18,522 bases of DNA from NCBI GenBank assembly GCA_044351045.1, contig JBILGM010000053.1, positions 1 through 18,522 of the forward strand. Direction: 5' to 3'. The notes beneath the pieces were generated by a model. The model was not told the origin of the DNA. It did not search any database and was given only the letters and a program-made list of their open reading frames with translations. Position numbers and translations under genes: made by a program. This stretch comes from UBA6136 sp044351045. GTDB taxonomy: Bacteria; Pseudomonadota; Gammaproteobacteria; Methylococcales; Methylococcaceae. Every line of letters starts with the position of its first letter. The first letter of the stretch is position 1. Shown here one piece after another: positions 15,059 to 18,522 of the stretch.

Positions 15059-16188
15059 CCCTTGCTCCTATCCGAATAGTTTTCGACAAGTATCTGCCCA
15101 CTCGTCAAGTTGAGTCCATAGGCCGTGCGCGGGCGGCGGCCGAAACCTTGTACCCGGTAAGTCGAGGCGGCATTCCCCAACGCATCAGATAGCGCTCGAT
15201 TGACCCGACTCTTGCGGCGTTCGAAGTAATTCTTGTCCATGCCCTGACGAAGTCCCTGGATGACCCGATCATCATCTCCGAGAGTGCCGACGACCAACCG
15301 ATAGACGGCGAGGAAATCCGCGGCATATTGGTCGGAAGGTGCGCCATCAGGCGGACAAGGCACTGGTGGTTGCCCGGCGGCGGCACGGCGGGCCAGCCAC
15401 AGGTAGAAAGCCAATTCCACGGGCGCCAGGTCGACGTTGATGCCACCGGCCCGGATGCGTCCCAGGGCCACATCGATCTCCAGCCGGGGCGGTCCGAGGC
15501 TTTGCTGAGCCATCTGCACGGTGGCCGAGAAACTGGCGCGGCCGCTGAGCAGTGACGCCGGCAGACCATGGCGCAGGCGCACGAAGGGGATGTCGGCGAG
15601 GGTGACGAGGGCATCGCGACTGTCGAGCGGCCGCGGGTCGGGCGGCTGGCCGTAAATAATGTTGGAGTACGGTGTCGGGTAAAAGAAGCCGGGGTGCGAT
15701 TCGTAGGGTGCGTTGACCAGGACATGAGACAGCCGGTCCTGCGGTCGGCCAAACAGGGACAAGGCATAACCTGCGAAGAAACCGAGGGTCTTGCGACCTC
15801 CAGCCAGGGATACGTGCACCTGGTCGGCAGCATCGGCCGTCATTTGGCGTATCCATTCGGTGACCGTATCAGCGGCCGCGGTGTTGTCGGTGCCGTCACG
15901 GATGTCGCTCAATGGCTGGCCATCGCCGTCGTGGAGCACATGCAGCGATTCAGGGCCAAACCGCATCGGTGGTAATCGATAGTCGTTACACAGCCGACGA
16001 AACCAGCCGGGCTGGTCGCTGAGCAAGGTGAGTCGAGCGCGGGCAATGCCGTCGTCGGTAGAAAGTACATGGATATCGGTCGGCAGTTGGGCCGGATCTT
16101 CCCGATAAAGGGCATAGAGGGTCTCGGTCACGACCTGCGGTGTCAGTCCGGTAATACAGAGCAGGTGGCGTCGAGCGCTTCCCGGCAT
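15055..16188 (-). CDS. CARF protein with winged-helix-like C-terminus
   Basis: The 377-residue protein starts with a CARF domain of the NE0113 type (about 1-210): LLCITGLTPQVVTETLYAL at the start and the ligand-site motif SLAGGRKTLGFFAGYAL at 127-143, close to the motif in the CARF-deaminase. PYESHPGFFYPT (161-172) also fits this family. The C-terminal third lacks the HEPN Rx4-6H motif and other nuclease signatures. It reads instead like a winged-helix domain: VDLAPVELAFYLWLARR (252-268), then RRKSRVNRALSDALG and a strand pair to YGLNL. A signal-controlled transcription regulator is the best guess; a ring nuclease role is not excluded. AGGAGA precedes the ATG, and the stop overlaps the cas10 start as ATGA. 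Confidence 0.85.
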   Translation of the reverse strand: MPGSARRHLLCITGLTPQVVTETLYALYREDPAQLPTDIHVLSTDDGIARARLTLLSDQPGWFRRLCNDYRLPPMRFGPESLHVLHDGDGQPLSDIRDGTDNTAAADTVTEWIRQMTADAADQVHVSLAGGRKTLGFFAGYALSLFGRPQDRLSHVLVNAPYESHPGFFYPTPYSNIIYGQPPDPRPLDSRDALVTLADIPFVRLRHGLPASLLSGRASFSATVQMAQQSLGPPRLEIDVALGRIRAGGINVDLAPVELAFYLWLARRAAAGQPPVPCPPDGAPSDQYAADFLAVYRLVVGTLGDDDRVIQGLRQGMDKNYFERRKSRVNRALSDALGNAASTYRVQGFGRRPRTAYGLNLTSGQILVENYSDRSKG

Positions 16189-16243
16189 GGCGATTCTCCT
16201 GGAATCGGTTGCTGAATATTATTTTGCGGAGTATTGCAGAAGC

Positions 16244-17200
16244 CTAGCCGGGGGTCTGGTCTGGCAAGCTTGCCGACTTGAGGCGGTAACGGCCTAGACC
16301 TAGCGTGGCTCCCTTGCCGGCATGGACCCACTGTCCCAGCCAAAGGTAAGGCCAGAATTCGGGGACATCCTCGCCTCTTATCAAGATGCTGCCGAGGATA
16401 CCGCCCATATCAAGTGTGGTGTCCTGACGGGAGGAGTAACGGGTCCAGTCGTACCAATGCAGTCGGGGGTCATGGTGATCGACGGTCGCGGCCCGGGCGG
16501 TCAATCCGGCGAAGTCGGCTTCCAGCGGGTGGTCGGTGTGGAAATGGCTGAGCAGGGATATACGCCTCAGAAGGGCGCTAAACAGGTCATAAAAACGAAA
16601 CCGGGCCGGCGTGACCAGGTGATTATCGCGCTTGATGCGCAGGGGGGTGAGCATCTCCAGAGCAATCCAATCCGGTACGGGGGGTATTGCTGGCGGTTCG
16701 GATTGAAGCAGGCTTAGGGGCTGGTTTGCCGCGTAAACAATGTCCCATTCGGTCAGCTTCGGACCGTGGGCTTGCCCAACCTCCTTGAGGTCAAAACAGC
16801 GTTTTTGAATGCCAATACCCTGCCCGCCTGCCTCTCTGAGCGCATGAACAAAATAGGGAAACTGCCGAATAGCCCGACCGATCAACACGAGTCCGAGCCG
16901 GTAATCCGTTCCCTGTTGTCTGGTCTCGATTTGCAGAACGAACGGATGAGGCGCCGCTGTATATTTACGCATCTTGGAGGTGCCCGGCGGAGGTGGGGTC
17001 TCAAAGAGGTAGGGGTAGACGCAACTCCGGTACAACAGACAATCCGGGCAGGCGGTTTGCCGAATGACACAGACCGTGCGCTTGAGCGCCCATCCCAGGG
17101 CACCACGCCAGGCCGACCCAGGGTAAGGCGGCAGGCTGATCGGCGTCTCGGTCTGGAAGCGGAATTCGAAGCTTGCCAGCGGCAGGGTTGACGCATCCAT
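16244..17200 (-). CDS. cas6: Cas6-family pre-crRNA endoribonuclease
   Basis: This 318-residue protein should cut the array transcript inside each repeat, leaving the 8-nt tag. It belongs to the large Cas6 group with the C-terminal RAMP domain (Pfam Cas_Cas6 type): the end carries the Gly-rich GKGATLGLGRYRL at about 295-307, and LPPYPGSAWRGALGWALKR (23-41) is the usual first segment. Four cysteines at 44, 51, 54 and 60 (CPDCLLYRSC and the preceding one) are typical of this group and may bind metal. Catalytic residues cannot be assigned with certainty; several His residues lie near 220-250. It is the first gene of the cas operon, and its ribosome site is weak. Confidence 0.88.
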   Translation of the reverse strand: MDASTLPLASFEFRFQTETPISLPPYPGSAWRGALGWALKRTVCVIRQTACPDCLLYRSCVYPYLFETPPPPGTSKMRKYTAAPHPFVLQIETRQQGTDYRLGLVLIGRAIRQFPYFVHALREAGGQGIGIQKRCFDLKEVGQAHGPKLTEWDIVYAANQPLSLLQSEPPAIPPVPDWIALEMLTPLRIKRDNHLVTPARFRFYDLFSALLRRISLLSHFHTDHPLEADFAGLTARAATVDHHDPRLHWYDWTRYSSRQDTTLDMGGILGSILIRGEDVPEFWPYLWLGQWVHAGKGATLGLGRYRLKSASLPDQTPG

Positions 17201-17387
17201 ATCGGTCGACGGTACCTGTAGGTAAGTGGCGTTGAGTGGATATTAGAAATCACCTCACTTGATGGCGTCCACTTGACAAGCTTGCGGTGTAACCCGTCGC
17301 TTCAGCATGATCCGCGTAACCCTAATTGCCGGCTTGTCATGGCTCCCCGGGCAACGATCTGATGTTCAAGCCCCAGGCAAGCGGTGG
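17201..17387. other. Gap between the transporter and the cas operon
   Basis: These 187 bases should contain the promoter of the cas operon on the minus strand. TTGTCA and TAATAT elements occur there but about 28 bases apart, too far for a standard promoter. No gene or clear terminator was found. Confidence 0.4.
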
Positions 17388-18308
17388 TTAAGTCATCAGA
17401 TTGTCCAGAATCATCATCAGAATGAAGCCACCCATCATGGCAAAGGTGGCGTAGCGGGCTTTGCCGCGGGATTGGGTTTCGGGAATGATGTCATCGCTGA
17501 TGACGAACAGCATGGCGCCGGCGGCAAAGGCCATGCCGATGGGCATCAAGGGCAGGAATGCCGAGGCCATGATGACACCCAGTACACCCCCGATCGGCTC
17601 GATGAGTCCGGTGAGCGTGGCAATCAGTACCGCCTGCTCACGGCGATAACCCAATGCCACCAGCGGCATCGCCACCGCCAGTCCTTCGGGGATATTCTGC
17701 AAGGCGACGGCCGTAGCCAGCGCCACGCCGTTATGCCAGTCGCCGGCACCGAAACTGACACCGACAGCGCCGCCTTCTGGCAAGTTGTGCAAACTGACCG
17801 CCGCAATGAATAACCAGACCTTGCGTAGGGAGTCAAAGCTTTCGCCCGGTTGAAGATATTTCTCATAGGGAAGCCACTGGTCGGCCAACACCAGAAAGCC
17901 GGCCCCGACCATGATGCCGGCCGCCACGACATATACGCCATAGCCCGGCCATAGTTGGTTGCCGACCTGAATACCGGGAACGATGAGGGAAAAGGCGGTG
18001 GCAGCGAGCATGACGCCGGCGGCTGCACCGAGCATGGTATTCAGCGTTTTGTGGGTGATCTGCTTGTAGAAAAGCACCGGCAGCGCCCCCACCCCAGTCG
18101 CCAGGCCGGCGAGGATGCTGGACAGTGAGCCGATGGCGATGATGCGGTCGACAAAGAAATAGACCAGCGTCAACATGACTGAAAGCAGAAACGTCAGCGA
18201 CCCCACCAGCACAAGTTTCTGCCCCAACGGCGGTAATGCGATGACCCTTTGGTAAAACGGGGTAGTCCGCAATGTCTGCATGACGGGATGATTGTGAATT
18301 GAACTCAT
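17388..18308 (-). CDS. ZIP-family divalent metal transporter
   Basis: This 306-residue inner-membrane protein has about eight hydrophobic segments. The ZIP signatures are clear: HNLPEG at 174-179 and QNIPEG at 204-209 on the two metal-binding helices, followed by GLIEPIGG (234-241) and FVISDDIIPE (268-277). The overall layout is that of GufA-like bacterial ZIP transporters, which import zinc and related metals. The N-terminus is longer than in minimal ZIPs, with an additional helix near 33-55. It is on the same strand as the cas operon but separated by 187 bases, and a functional link is not implied. The start ATG has only a weak GAGG upstream. Confidence 0.92.
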   Translation of the reverse strand: MSSIHNHPVMQTLRTTPFYQRVIALPPLGQKLVLVGSLTFLLSVMLTLVYFFVDRIIAIGSLSSILAGLATGVGALPVLFYKQITHKTLNTMLGAAAGVMLAATAFSLIVPGIQVGNQLWPGYGVYVVAAGIMVGAGFLVLADQWLPYEKYLQPGESFDSLRKVWLFIAAVSLHNLPEGGAVGVSFGAGDWHNGVALATAVALQNIPEGLAVAMPLVALGYRREQAVLIATLTGLIEPIGGVLGVIMASAFLPLMPIGMAFAAGAMLFVISDDIIPETQSRGKARYATFAMMGGFILMMILDNLMT

Positions 18309-18469
18309 GGAGTGGATGCCTCAAGCTTGCGTCAGCAGCGTTGAATGGAAGGACCTGCCTTGATGGGAACAGCCTGCGCGGATGCTCGACAGGTCAGCCG
18401 CATGGTCCGGTATGGCTAAACAAGCGTCAAGGCAAAAGCTTGTCCATCCTTATACTCTTTGCCCTTGAG

Positions 18470-18522
18470 ATGAACCACATAAACCCCATGGAGATCGACA
18501 CGATGGCCCCAATGACTCGAAC
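18470..18522 (+). CDS. Possible start of a gene running off the window
   Basis: An open frame starts at ATG 18470 (MNHINPMEIDTM) and runs to the last base. Other in-frame ATGs are at 18488, 18503 and 18512. There is no strong ribosome site, and too little is visible to identify it. Bases 18309-18469 would be the divergent promoter region with the transporter; TATACT at 18451-18456 has no good -35 partner. Confidence 0.2.
   Translation, partial: MNHINPMEIDTMAPMTR

Overview
This 18.5 kb window is bacterial and GC-rich. Its gene families and a REP-like repeat suggest a proteobacterium, probably a gammaproteobacterium, but no marker gene fixes the lineage. Most of it is a type III-A CRISPR-Cas locus with a signalling (cyclic oligoadenylate) arm. 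All CRISPR-related genes lie on the minus strand and read right to left, from about 17200 to 4098.

Layout: (1) 1-1385, an IS110-family (IS1111-type) insertion sequence with its recombinase, 13-bp subterminal inverted repeats and a 3' non-coding segment that looks like a bridge RNA; it abuts, and probably splits, a REP-like element. (2) 1510-2214 (-), an exported protein of unknown function. (3) 2383-3981 (+), a B12-binding radical SAM enzyme. (4) 4098-7068 (-), a three-gene overlapping unit: a small unknown protein, a Nudix hydrolase and a CARF-adenosine deaminase (Cad1/CAAD type). (5) 7293-8028, a CRISPR array of 11 repeats and 10 spacers, with its leader at 8029-8175. (6) 8176-17200 (-), in transcription order cas6, CARF-winged-helix gene, cas10, csm2, csm3, a small antitoxin-like gene, csm4, csm5. 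(7) 17388-18308 (-), a ZIP-family metal transporter.

How the parts should work together: Cas6 cuts the array transcript and the Csm complex loads the crRNA. On binding target RNA, Cas10, which has intact HD and GGDD motifs, should cut DNA and make cyclic oligoadenylates. Two CARF proteins could read that signal. One is fused to an adenosine deaminase, whose described relatives turn ATP into ITP; the neighbouring Nudix enzyme could hydrolyse the ITP. The other is fused to a winged-helix-like domain and is coupled to cas10, so it may regulate transcription. No cas1 or cas2 is present.

The most notable points are the deaminase-Nudix-small protein cassette beyond the array, an antitoxin-like gene inside the csm operon, two spacers that overlap by exactly 10 nt and rebuild one open reading frame, and an IS110 non-coding region with segments complementary to both the element's own right end and the adjoining target DNA.
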